This document shows, piece by piece, positions 34,463-44,400 of a stretch of DNA of 64,000 bases. The notes below the pieces were generated by a model. That model was not told the origin of the DNA. It worked only from the letters and a program-made list of their open reading frames with translations, and made no database searches. The position numbers and the translations under genes were made by a program. Source of the DNA: Leptothoe spongobia TAU-MAC 1115 (GTDB lineage: Bacteria; Cyanobacteriota; Cyanobacteriia; Phormidesmidales; Phormidesmidaceae). The stretch is taken from positions 1 through 64,000 of the forward strand of contig NZ_JADOES010000023.1 of NCBI RefSeq assembly GCF_018739885.1. Reading direction: 5' to 3'. Every line of letters begins with the position of its first letter. The first letter of the stretch is position 1.

Positions 34463-34895
34463 TCCCTTGATCAACTGCCGTACTGCCTTCATTTCCGTCA
34501 ACCAGGTCATTCAGCTCTTGTACCGCTGCGATCGCAACCCGACGAAGTACAGGTTTGATGGCATCGATCAGGATTTCTGGCGTTAGCTGCTTAAAGATCA
34601 GTCCCAGGAATTTGTCACCGTGCGCTAATGCGGCTTCTAGCCCTGGAATGTCGTCTGTCATATCGCTGAGCTGAGCTGCTACAAGGTTCTTCAGGAGAAC
34701 CCCTTTATAGCCCAAGCCATCAAACCGAGCAGCAATGACAGAAGTAACCTGATTGAGCTTTCCTAGATATTTGGCAACCGTATCATTGTCCAGAAGTCGG
34801 TTAGCCAGTGCATCGACACCACGCTCAACAAGCGATCGTGAGTCGATCTCATCAACAAATGCTTTAGCTAGCGGTTTGATGAATCCTAAAACCAT
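34452..34895 (-). CDS. Helical tail-cluster hypothetical protein
   Basis: A protein of 147 residues, almost entirely alpha-helical (FIKPLAKAFVDEIDSRSLVERGVDALANRLL..., EILIDAIKPVLRRVAIAAVQEL), with an acidic tail. It lies between the spike gene (5 bp away) and the 382-aa gene. No motif recognised. A hairpin repeat forms its 3' edge. Confidence 0.5.
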   Translation of the reverse strand: MVLGFIKPLAKAFVDEIDSRSLVERGVDALANRLLDNDTVAKYLGKLNQVTSVIAARFDGLGYKGVLLKNLVAAQLSDMTDDIPGLEAALAHGDKFLGLIFKQLTPEILIDAIKPVLRRVAIAAVQELNDLVDGNEGSTAVDQGSSV

Positions 34896-34900
34896 GGTGA

Positions 34901-35560
34901 TTATTGTCCCGAATTAACAATTGGATGGCCTGCTGAATCTGTGCCACCAATTACGGTGACTTCTTTGCCAGAGACCTTTGTCAGGCCGTTCAGATCAATG
35001 GCGCTCGCGTTAACGGTGAATGCATCACTATTGACAGTGACTGAGCCAGCATCAATGGTGATGTCCCCTGATGAACTGATGGTGATACGACAACTTGGTG
35101 TGTCGATGCTGGGTGTTGTGATCACCCATGTGCCATCGCCCTGGATCCGCATCCATGCCCCGGATGGATGCAGCAAGTCGTATCTATCTTCTGTCGGCTC
35201 CCCCATTGCTCGCGCAACATCGGGAACCCCCCACCAACCGATTTGATGGGTGAAGGCTGTAATGATTGGCGCGGACTGGTCCCCATTGATAAAAACAACT
35301 TCGGCCCAGTCGCCAGGCTGCACAGGGTAAGCTTCACCCCACTGTGGCCCATGCGGTAATTGAGGCCAACTCGATACATCTGTAGCGTCTAAGGTTGGCT
35401 GATGTTGAGCCTGTTTGAGCCAACTACCACCCCACCAACACGCAATGGGGACATCTCGAAGGATGCCCCCTGGTGTTTCAGAGGATGGTTGCAAGCTACA
35501 CAGACGTAACACCGGATCATAAGTGAGTACGGTGTAGTGCTGGCTATTATTGTTGTTCAC
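34901..35560 (-). CDS. Baseplate spike protein (gpV/gp5-like)
   Basis: A protein of 219 residues. The N-terminal half holds an OB-fold stretch with VQPGDWAEVVFINGDQSAPIITAFTHQ, the usual feature of gpV-type spikes. The C-terminal half is a repetitive beta-prism (GDITIDAGSVTVNSDAFTVNASAIDLNG) ending at a tip. It overlaps the hub gene by 14 bp. It is expected to pierce the outer envelope after sheath contraction. Confidence 0.8.
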   Translation of the reverse strand: MNNNNSQHYTVLTYDPVLRLCSLQPSSETPGGILRDVPIACWWGGSWLKQAQHQPTLDATDVSSWPQLPHGPQWGEAYPVQPGDWAEVVFINGDQSAPIITAFTHQIGWWGVPDVARAMGEPTEDRYDLLHPSGAWMRIQGDGTWVITTPSIDTPSCRITISSSGDITIDAGSVTVNSDAFTVNASAIDLNGLTKVSGKEVTVIGGTDSAGHPIVNSGQ

Positions 35561-37244
35561 TTGGCGTCTCGGTTGTTTCCTCAGTTGATTCTTCTTCGCA
35601 CACTGGCCTTAGTGGGTCTACCAATGCTTCCCAATCTTCAATTCGAACAATGTTGCTACCACCTTGGGCATTGACGTCAAACCACCAGTATTCATCTGGT
35701 TCGGTGGGTAGCTCCAGTCCATCTTCTTCGGTGCCCATCGTGTCCGGTTCAACGGGTTCTAACCCAATCCCTAGATACCGAGTTCTGCGATCGCGAACAC
35801 ATTCTAGCTGAGTGGTCCAATTGCCAGCCTGCAGATTGATATTGTGAGCACGGGAGAGAACATAGTACTCGCCAGGGATAGCATGACGGTTTGCCCAATC
35901 TTCTGTTATTGAAATTTTGGTATTAATTCGCCAGACCGCATCTCCTCTCAAGCCAAGGATGCATCGCTGGACTGGCCTATCGTACCATCTTACAATTTCC
36001 AGTGCGCAGCGGTCCATAAACGATCGCAAACGAATATCTCTATCGGTCTGGTCAGTGACTTGTTCTAGGGCGATGGTGCCCCGACTGGCAGGGTAGAGCA
36101 GTTCCATTTTCCGTGGCCCACCATACTGTCGGATGGAGCCCATGTTGTATACCTGCCCAGCATGTAGGCTAGACCCACCGGCAGCTGCACCACCATACTG
36201 AGTTAGCTGCACTCGAATGTAGTTGGCTAACCGGTCTACACTAATGCGATCGGCCCAGGTCGTTAACATCCAGCTGGGTACTTCGATTAGGGGTAAATCT
36301 TCCCAGTTTCGTAGCTCACCGGAGCCAAAAGACTTTAGTGGCTCATCAATTAGGGCATCACACTTGGCTGAGTAGGGTAACTTCTCCCAGCAGATTGCAC
36401 CAGTGTGGTCCACAAACATGTGAAACAGGCCCTGAACGCTGAGATACTGCAAGGCAGCCCAGGCGGATCCCTCTGAAATTTTGGCCATGATGTCAGGGGG
36501 GACCGGAATGGGTCTGGTGCGGGCTTCCCATCCGGTTGGTTCATCCCAAAAATCTTCTATCCAATGGCGAAGAATACCGTAATAGAGAGGGACCACCGTC
36601 CACGGTGCCTGAGTGCTGTTGCGTACTTCCAGGGCCTTACCCAAAGCCGTTGGCGCTTTTTCATCCACCAGGATCTGAGCGTCTCGATAGACTTTGCCGT
36701 AGCTTTCGCCAGACAAGGTAAGAAGAGTCTCGGCACCCGAACCAGCCGCCACGGTAGTAGACCGGCCATAGGCAGTGGTCACTCCACGCATTAGTAAATA
36801 AGGTGCGTTATCCAGGTAGTCGGCTTCCTCTGGTTCTGGCGGAGGTTGCACCGCTCCTTCTAATGGTTTAAATTCCTCAGCCAACCCTGAACCATCTTCT
36901 TGTATCTGAAATACTCGCGGTGTTCCAATGGCCGGTACAAACGCCTCTACATTAGTCAGTGGGTCTGCATTACGGGCGCAGTAGACCTCAACCAACATGC
37001 CAGGATGGAGTTTTTTTAATAACTCCTCATTGGCCAGCGTTGCCCGCATCTTAAGGTTGAAAGACCCCGCAGGCGATTCCACCGATAGCGAATCGTTGTA
37101 GGAGATGAGATCTCCGAATTCACCAAAGTCGATTAGCACCTCACCAGCCCGAGTCATTACCCGAATATCGAACCGGATAGAGGCTGAGTGCTGCTCACGG
37201 TTCAGGTCAGTAGATGGATTGTAGCGGGGAACGGTTTTTACCAT
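35547..37244 (-). CDS. Baseplate hub protein (gpD/gp27-like)
   Basis: A protein of 565 residues. The N-terminus (FGDLISYNDSLSVESPAGSFNLKMRA, LHPGMLVEVYCARN) has the hub-protein beta-barrel pattern, and RCILGLRGDAVWRINTKISI near residue 430 is part of the second hub domain. The C-terminus is acidic and likely unstructured. It precedes the spike gene, the conserved hub-spike order. A diverged remnant of a second copy of this protein lies inverted at 45134-45191. Confidence 0.75.
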   Translation of the reverse strand: MVKTVPRYNPSTDLNREQHSASIRFDIRVMTRAGEVLIDFGEFGDLISYNDSLSVESPAGSFNLKMRATLANEELLKKLHPGMLVEVYCARNADPLTNVEAFVPAIGTPRVFQIQEDGSGLAEEFKPLEGAVQPPPEPEEADYLDNAPYLLMRGVTTAYGRSTTVAAGSGAETLLTLSGESYGKVYRDAQILVDEKAPTALGKALEVRNSTQAPWTVVPLYYGILRHWIEDFWDEPTGWEARTRPIPVPPDIMAKISEGSAWAALQYLSVQGLFHMFVDHTGAICWEKLPYSAKCDALIDEPLKSFGSGELRNWEDLPLIEVPSWMLTTWADRISVDRLANYIRVQLTQYGGAAAGGSSLHAGQVYNMGSIRQYGGPRKMELLYPASRGTIALEQVTDQTDRDIRLRSFMDRCALEIVRWYDRPVQRCILGLRGDAVWRINTKISITEDWANRHAIPGEYYVLSRAHNINLQAGNWTTQLECVRDRRTRYLGIGLEPVEPDTMGTEEDGLELPTEPDEYWWFDVNAQGGSNIVRIEDWEALVDPLRPVCEEESTEETTETPSEQQ

Positions 37245-37281
37245 TGTGACAGCCCGGCTTACAAGTAGTCACCACCGGCAG

Positions 37282-37492
37282 TATTATTACGATACAACTA
37301 CTGAAAAGCGTGGATATCGTAAGCTCTGCGTCAAGGAACTAACGAATCACAGGCTACAACGAAGGTGCTATCCATAACTGGGGAGCGGATTTTGTGGGAG
37401 CCCCTGACGCGGCAATTTGGATGTGCGCTATGGCATCAATTTTCAATAACGTTTCTACGGATTGGTCAGACTTCGTTGACCAAAAGCGGTGA
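37282..37492 (+). pseudogene. Frameshifted copy of the small HTH-like gene
   Basis: In one frame RGYRKLCVKELT (37309-37344), then in the next frame RITGYNEGAIHNWGADFVGAPDAAIWMCAMASIF up to TGA 37492. Joined, they match the protein at 13484-13732 along its C-terminal half. A 2-base deletion near 37343 would explain the shift. It fills much of the 437-bp gap between the hub and NACHT genes; the rest (37493-37681) holds only the NACHT leader and a short GAGCC-GT-GGCTC dyad. Confidence 0.7.
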
Positions 37493-37681
37493 CTTGCCAA
37501 GCTTCATAATGATCGCACTTCTGGCGATCGCGATCTTCAAATGGGTGTGGTATCCATATCAAAACTGAAAATACTTATTGCTCCATCGTCTGCAAACTAG
37601 GCAAATTGTGAGCAGTAATGCCAAACTGGGAATCAAAACTGCTCCTTTTAGGAGCCGTGGCTCATCCGGCTACTAAAATCC

Positions 37682-40600
37682 ATGAAGGTTAATTTTGAGT
37701 GCTACTTACGGTCCCTGGTCACGACTTATAAGCAGTGGTGGAAACTCTATGCCTTAACTGATGCCGTTGGGCAAGTTAGACAAACAGAAAAGGGGCAGGT
37801 CATTTCTTCGCCTTTCGACTTTGGGTTAATGGTGCAAACAGTTCAGCAAGAAGGAGAACTGGCTGGTTCTGACGTTAATTCATGCCAGGAAAAACGAGAG
37901 TCAACGGAACTCTTACCTGTATTGGACGGCATTCGTAAATATGCAAATGACCATGTATTGCTGGTCGGACGTCCGGGGTCCGGTAAATCAACAGCGTTGC
38001 TGAGGCTTGTATTAGAAGAAGCATCTCGGGTTCAGCAACGGTCTGATGACTCCGAACCGATTCCGGTACTTGTGGAGCTGCGATTTTGGAATACGTCGGT
38101 ATTGAGTCGAATCCTGGCATTCTTTAAACGTCATGATCCAGCCCTGGAGATGGATGAATCCACTTTGCCTAGCCTTCTGAGGCAGGGACGCATTTTGGTG
38201 CTGATGGATGGTTTGAATGAGTTGCCTTCCACAGCAGCTAAACAGGATGTACTCCGTTTCCAGACAGATTATCCCCAAGCCCCGATGATTTTTACCACTC
38301 GTGATTTGAGCATTGGTGGCGATTTTGGGCTAACAAAAAAGCTGGAGATGCAGCCGCTGAGCGACACACAGATGCGGCAGTTTGTCATGGCTTATTTGCC
38401 GAATCAAGGGGAGCAACTACTGCATCAGTTAAAAGGTCGGATGCGCAGCTTTGCAGAAACCCCTTTACTGTTGTGGATGCTTTGTAGCCTGTTTCAGCAG
38501 ATGGGGAAGCTTCCATCCAACTTGGGCATGGTTTTTCGCCAGTTTACCCAAGGATATGAGCGCAACTTGAAGCAAGATGTGCCTGTTTCGAAGGAGTCAC
38601 GCCGCTGGTGGTCAGAGCTAATGCAATATCTAGCATTTGTGATGATAGAAGGTAAACCAGAAGCCAATCCCCCTCACCCGCTTTCACCACCGTCAGCTTT
38701 GGTGTCTATTCCTTGTAACGAAGCCAGAAGCATTTTCGAGCGATTTTTTCAGGGAAAGGTGACTGATCCAGGAGACAGGGCGGCAGAGTGTTTGGATGAT
38801 TTACTTGAGCATCATCTGATTCAAGAGACTGGTGACCAACTTGAATTTCGCCATCAACTGATTCAGGAATACTATGCAGCTGAGTATGTGCTGCAACTGT
38901 TAGACCGTAAAGAAATAAGCAATACTGAATTGCAAAAGAAGTATCTCAATTATCAAAAGTGGACAGAACCTTTTTCTGTTCTGATAGCATTGCTTGAACA
39001 TTCAAATGATAAAGCTAGGGCAATCAACATTATTGAGTTAGCTCAAGCTGTTGATTTGATCTTAATGGCAAAACTTGCAGGTAGTGCTCCACCGACTATT
39101 CAAGAGCAAACCATTCAGGTCATTAATCAGCTACAAGTAACTGATTGGTTTAAGACTGAGCTTCTGACTAAAGTCTATCCAGAGAGCGCTGTCGAATCGC
39201 TTGCTCAATCCCTGGAAAGTGAATTGTTTGAAATCCGAAGACAAGCAGCACATATTCTTGAGAGACTTTCTTCAAGAGCTGCTATTGAGGTTCTAGCTAA
39301 AGCATCACAACATCCAGTTTCTTATGTTCAAAGGACCGCCAATGAAAGTTTGGAGAGAATTAAACAAACCAGACCTAGAGAATTTCAGAGCTTTCAGAAC
39401 TCGAAGGAGAATTCCTCAGAGTTTTCAGAGAATGCTTCAACGTTCTTAGATGTATCTCAAGCCTCAACCCCTGGGTTACTCAAAGCTCTGGAGGACGCAA
39501 ACACTGATGTCCGCTGGTGCGCTGCAGAGGCGTTAGGGCAAATAGGCAGTGAGGCTGCAATTCCTGGGTTACTCAAAGCTCTGGAGGATTCAGACACTGA
39601 TGTCCGCTGGTGCGCTGCAGAGGCGTTAGGGCAAATAGGCAGTGAGGCTGCAATTCCTGGGTTACTCAAAGCTCTGGAGGATTCAGACACTTCAGTCTGC
39701 AGGAGAGCTGCAGAGGCGTTAGGGCAAATAGGCAGTGAGGCTGCAATTCCTGGGTTACTCAAAGCTCTGGAGGATGCAAACAATGATGTCCGCTGGAGAG
39801 CTACAGAGGCTTTAGGGCAAATAGGCAGTGAGGCTGCAATTCCTGGATTACTCAAAGCTCTGGAGGATTCAGACACTGATGTCCGCTGGTGGGCTGCAGA
39901 GGCTTTAGGGCAAATAGGCAGTGAGGCTGCAATTCCTGGGTTACCCAAAGCTCTGGAACATTCAGACACTGATGTTCGCAGGAGAGCTGGAGAGGCTTTA
40001 GGGCAAATAGGCAGTGAGGCTGCAATTCCTGGATTACTCAAAGCTCTGGAACATTCAGACACTGATGTCCGCTGGTGCGCTGCAGAGGCGTTAGGGCAAA
40101 TAAGCAGTGAGGCTGCAATTCCTGGGTTACTCAAAGCTCTGGAACATTCAGACACTGATGTCCGCAGGAGATCTGCAGAGGCTTTAGGGCAAATAGGCAG
40201 TGAGGCTGCAATTCCTGGATTACTCAAAGCTCTGGAGGATTCAGACACTGATGTCCGCTGGTGGGCTGCAGAGGCTTTAGGGCAAATAGGCAGTGAGGCT
40301 GCAATTCCTGGGTTACCCAAAGCTCTGGAACATTCAGACACTGATGTTCGCAGGAGAGCTGGAGAGGCTTTAGGGCAAATAGGCAGTGAGGCTGCAATTC
40401 CTGGATTACTCAAAGCTCTGGAACATTCAGACACTGATGTCCGCTGGTGCGCTGCAGAGGCGTTAGGGCAAATAAGCAGTGAGGCTGCAATTCCTGGGTT
40501 ACTCAAAGCTCTGGAACATTCAGACACTGATGTCCGCAGGAGATCTGCAGAGGCTTTAGGGCAAATAGGCAGTGAGGCTGCAATTCCTGGATTACTCAAA

Positions 40601-41434
40601 GCTCTGGAGGATTCAGACACTGATGTCTGCAGGAGAGCTGCACAGGCCTTAGTGAAAATAGGCAGTGAGGCTGCAATTCCTGGATTACTCAAAGCTCTGG
40701 AGGATTCAGACACTGATGTCCGCAGGAGAGCTGCACAGGCCTTAGGACAAATAGGCGACAGTGAGGCCGTAATTCCCGGATTGCTCAAAGCTCTGGAACA
40801 CTCAGACAACGATGTTCGCTGGAGTGCTGCAGAAGCGTTAAAGACAAGTGGGACACCTTCAACCCTATTTTTTCTTTATCAACGGCAGTTCATAGCAGAT
40901 GATAATTTTGCACCTATCATTGAAGCCATTCAAGATCGTTTCCAGTTCTATAACTATGAAATAGCCAGTGGCTTCGTCCAATCAGATAAAGCTATTTTGC
41001 TCTACTTCTCCTATGCCTCAAAAGATAAAGATTTGAAAGATAAATTGATTGACCACCTCAGTTTTTTGCAACGAGAGGGCGTGATTATAAATTGGGATAA
41101 CCGTCAAATTCTTCCTGGCGACGAATCCGCGAAAATCATCAACCAACACCTCAACATCGCCAACATCATTCTGCTGTTGATTAGCGCCAATTCTCTCGCT
41201 GACGACACCTGTTCCCTCGAAATCAAAAGAGCCATGGAACGACACCAGGCAGGCAAGGCTTGTGTCATTCCTATTCTTCTTCGTCCTGTAGATTGGGCCG
41301 GTGCTCCCTTTAGCCAGCTTGATGTTTTACCTAAAAAACACCAGCCCATCACTACTTGGGCTAATCAAGATGAAGCTTTTCGCGAAATTACCGCAGGCAT
41401 TCGGGAAGTCGTAATGGAGATGAGAAGAGAATAA
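37682..41434 (+). CDS. NACHT-HEAT-TIR STAND protein, candidate anti-phage sensor
   Basis: A protein of 1250 residues, opposite in strand to the surrounding tail genes. NACHT NTPase domain: Walker A VGRPGSGKST (about 95-104), Walker B ILVLMDGLNELP (about 180-190), then the MLCSLFQQ-type winged-helix region. HEAT repeats follow from about 500, fifteen of them near-identical 31-mers (592-1056). The C-terminus (about 1085-1225) is a TIR domain: AILLYFSYASKDKDLKDKLIDHL, ANIILLLISANSLADDTCSLEIKRAM, IPILLRPVDW. Bacterial NACHT and TIR proteins commonly sense phage products and deplete NAD+. Here it would guard a lysogen; the trigger is unknown. Confidence 0.88.
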   Translation: MKVNFECYLRSLVTTYKQWWKLYALTDAVGQVRQTEKGQVISSPFDFGLMVQTVQQEGELAGSDVNSCQEKRESTELLPVLDGIRKYANDHVLLVGRPGSGKSTALLRLVLEEASRVQQRSDDSEPIPVLVELRFWNTSVLSRILAFFKRHDPALEMDESTLPSLLRQGRILVLMDGLNELPSTAAKQDVLRFQTDYPQAPMIFTTRDLSIGGDFGLTKKLEMQPLSDTQMRQFVMAYLPNQGEQLLHQLKGRMRSFAETPLLLWMLCSLFQQMGKLPSNLGMVFRQFTQGYERNLKQDVPVSKESRRWWSELMQYLAFVMIEGKPEANPPHPLSPPSALVSIPCNEARSIFERFFQGKVTDPGDRAAECLDDLLEHHLIQETGDQLEFRHQLIQEYYAAEYVLQLLDRKEISNTELQKKYLNYQKWTEPFSVLIALLEHSNDKARAINIIELAQAVDLILMAKLAGSAPPTIQEQTIQVINQLQVTDWFKTELLTKVYPESAVESLAQSLESELFEIRRQAAHILERLSSRAAIEVLAKASQHPVSYVQRTANESLERIKQTRPREFQSFQNSKENSSEFSENASTFLDVSQASTPGLLKALEDANTDVRWCAAEALGQIGSEAAIPGLLKALEDSDTDVRWCAAEALGQIGSEAAIPGLLKALEDSDTSVCRRAAEALGQIGSEAAIPGLLKALEDANNDVRWRATEALGQIGSEAAIPGLLKALEDSDTDVRWWAAEALGQIGSEAAIPGLPKALEHSDTDVRRRAGEALGQIGSEAAIPGLLKALEHSDTDVRWCAAEALGQISSEAAIPGLLKALEHSDTDVRRRSAEALGQIGSEAAIPGLLKALEDSDTDVRWWAAEALGQIGSEAAIPGLPKALEHSDTDVRRRAGEALGQIGSEAAIPGLLKALEHSDTDVRWCAAEALGQISSEAAIPGLLKALEHSDTDVRRRSAEALGQIGSEAAIPGLLKALEDSDTDVCRRAAQALVKIGSEAAIPGLLKALEDSDTDVRRRAAQALGQIGDSEAVIPGLLKALEHSDNDVRWSAAEALKTSGTPSTLFFLYQRQFIADDNFAPIIEAIQDRFQFYNYEIASGFVQSDKAILLYFSYASKDKDLKDKLIDHLSFLQREGVIINWDNRQILPGDESAKIINQHLNIANIILLLISANSLADDTCSLEIKRAMERHQAGKACVIPILLRPVDWAGAPFSQLDVLPKKHQPITTWANQDEAFREITAGIREVVMEMRRE
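39457..40850. repeat. 93-bp tandem HEAT-coding repeats
   Basis: Fifteen consecutive 93-bp units encode 31-residue HEAT repeats (core IPGLLKALE.SDTDVR..AAEALGQIGSEAA). Units 5-8 (from 39841) recur almost identically as units 9-12 (from 40213), an exact 372-bp offset, showing recent unequal exchange. Confidence 0.9.
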
Positions 41435-41440
41435 GCTTTA

Positions 41441-41467
41441 GTACAAATCGGCAATGTACACGATCGC
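41441..41467. repeat. Half hairpin repeat beside the tape measure
   Basis: GTAC (41441), an 11-nt spacer AAATCGGCAAT, then GTACACGATCG. The spacer, read in reverse (ATTGCCGATTT), differs by one base from that of the copy at 45189. Only the right arm is complete, so this looks truncated where the NACHT gene ends. Confidence 0.55.
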
Positions 41468-41468
41468 A

Positions 41469-44400
41469 TCAGCTGTAACTGTAGTCACTGGCAGATTCTG
41501 GTTGACTTCTGCTAGAGCCAGAACGCCATTGTCGTTCAAACTCATCAACAGCAGCGGTAGCCCCTTCGTACGCTTCTTGTCGCGCATTACTACCGGCCCC
41601 ATTCACATTCACTGTGATATTGAGAGTCACAGGCCCACCAGTGGAAGATCCTCTGGTTCCTCCGTCAGGTCCACCACCACTCCTTTCCCAAGGTGGAACA
41701 TAGGCAGATGCGTTGTTACGAGCCACCCTGCTGTTGCCTTGAAATGCATTCATCAAGTTTTGTGCTTCTTGATCCCATTGTCTTGGAGCATCAGGGTGGG
41801 CGCTGCGTTGAGTGAGATGGGACTGATAATAAGCATCCCCACCGGCTCGACCTCGATTGTCGATCATTCCTGGATTAGAGCCACGCCCTTCAAAAAAAGA
41901 TTCGATCGCAAAGTCTAAATCCTGAATCTGACCTCTTGAGCCCCATTCCATGGATGGACGTTGTTGAAAAATTCCTAAGCTGTCCCTATCTCCACCACTC
42001 AGGTTGGTTAAAGTACTCTCCTGAATAGCTGTTGCGATCGCAGCCCTAATCTCATCATCACTAGCTCCAAGTTCACTGCCGTGCTGATAAATGCGCTGAG
42101 CAATAGAAAATTGATCGGAACTGATAGCTTGACCCTTAACAGTCAGACCCTCTGGCATTACACCATTTGGCATCGACCTTGGTGCAGTACCACCAGCGGG
42201 CAGACCTTTTAGCATGGTCATCGGATCCACCCAGTCACCATCAACAGTGACCCGATAATCCAAATGATCTCCTGTAGATACCTGCGCTGCCCTTGCCGCT
42301 GCGGTCGTTGAAGCTACCTCTGCAATCTTTTGACCTGCAGTCACTCTATCGCCTACTTCGACCAGTGAATCCGATGTGTGAATGTACCACTCTTCAATTT
42401 TTCGGCCTTGTTCATCCATTGACTCAACCGCAATTTGCAGCTGATCGGCCAGGGGCTTAATTTGCGAGACAACACCACTCCTAGCGGCAAGGACATCCGT
42501 TCCACCACTAACACCGATGTCGATGCCTTCATGAAAATCTCGACGACCAAAGATGTTTCTCCACCCAAATCCGGATGTGATTCTGGCATCGTCCAGGGTC
42601 ATCCCTCTAATGGGAAATTGCGCTACACCTGAACCTCCACCCATAGCAGCACCCATCATGCCACCGCCGCCATTACTCTGCAGGGTGTTCACCATCGTGG
42701 CGATATCTACCGTTACCCCAATCAAATCTCGAAGTGATTGATCAACGGATGGCATCAGGTTGACGGCATCTGCGATCGCACCCAGATGAGCTTCCATTAA
42801 CGGAAATATCTTTTCAGTTTGTTCTGCTTGGTATTCGGTGATCTGAGCATGATGCTCACCGGATAGGGCAAGTACATCAAACTGTTCTGTGGCCAGGGTT
42901 TGTTTTTCCTCGTGCAGTTCTTTGGTCAGTTCTGTATATTCAGTGCCTAACCCTAGGAGATTTTCTAAAGCCTGGAGCAGATCGCCCAGGGTATTACCAC
43001 CACCCTGAACCGCGAAGACTTGATCACCTTCGGCAAACTGGAATGTGTTGTAACCAGGCTGAGCCGTTACCCCATCACCAGGTGTGTCATTAAATCGGCC
43101 ATGAATAGCCCTGCCCAATTTCCGAGTGACATTGAAAGCCCCTATGGGGCCACCAATAAAATCCAGGGGACCCAGGTTAGCATCCTGGATAACTTGGCCA
43201 ACAGCACTATTCTTTATGCCGCCAATGGCATCACCGGCAGCGCTCCCAAGTGCGCCAAGCCGCTCAGCAATATTGTTATCCTTTGCCCATTGAGCCAAGG
43301 ACTGAGCTGCTTCCAGTCCTTGCTGAACAAATGGGATTGCCTGATCGGTAATAAACGGTATGGCCGTTTCACCGACAAACGTACCAAACCGGTCCATCAC
43401 AGATAGGATGGTCTCTTCTATGGCCGCTAGGTCTAAATTCTCAGATATCCATCCATAGATATTGGCCATCCATTCATCGGTCTTAGTCATCAAGTTTTGG
43501 AAGTTGGCCATTACTTCCAGTTGCTTATTGTGCCGTTCTGCTTCAGCCTGTCGCGCCTGGTCTGCAGGCGACATATTCAACTGAGCCAACAGCTTATCGA
43601 CCTGACCCGCACCATCGGCTGTCCCCGTTGGTAAAGCTCCACCGTTTGCGATCGCAATATTAGATAGCTGCTCGAAGGCTCTCATATCTTGGGCAGTGGC
43701 GTCTCGTCCGATGAGACCAGGTAGGAGTTGGGTACCCATCAACCGTTGCAGGTTGACGTTACCGGCCATTTGAGAGCGAACAAAATTAGGATCAGCGTCG
43801 GCCGCCGCCTGAAACTGCTCCCGACTCATGCCGGAATACTGCATCATCTGATCGCCCAAGAAATCCATGGCCTTACCAGCGTTGGCCATTTGGGTTTCTT
43901 GATTAGTAAACCGACGGTCAATTTGATGTTCAGCCACACCAGCCAGCCGTAAGTAACCGGCCTGGGTGGAATATGGATCACCGGCCCCACCCATGGACAG
44001 ATAGGTGTTCATCCCAGCCTGAGCAAACTGGGGATTTTCTCTAAAGAGTCGTGATGCCCGTGAATCCGTCCCGGTCAGGTTAGCCAAAATGCCCTGCAGC
44101 TGACCAAAGGCGCGATCGCTCATCAGTGAGCCAGATTGAGCCACCGACTGTGTACGAGCCGAGTTCATCAGCTCGCCATACATCTGGATATTGGACTCAA
44201 ACCCAGCCGAGATGGCACCGCCCACCACTTGAGCCATGTAATCACGGAACTCTGCGCCCCCGCGATCGCCACCGGTTTGTACATAGCCCTGGTACAGGTC
44301 TATGGTTGCTTCAGCATTCAGGCCCAGTGCCCGAGTCAGCTGCTGAATAGCGGGGACCAGTTCAGCCGCTTCACCAGCACTACCCGCAATACGGGTTGCC

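Noticed and set aside
37365-37568. 67-codon plus-strand frame before the NACHT gene
   Set aside because: Out of frame with the recognisable homologous peptide; better explained by the frameshifted pseudogene.
39457-40809. 450-codon open frame on the minus strand through the HEAT repeats
   Set aside because: It is repetitive only because it is antisense to the 93-bp HEAT units; no start signal and no independent sense.
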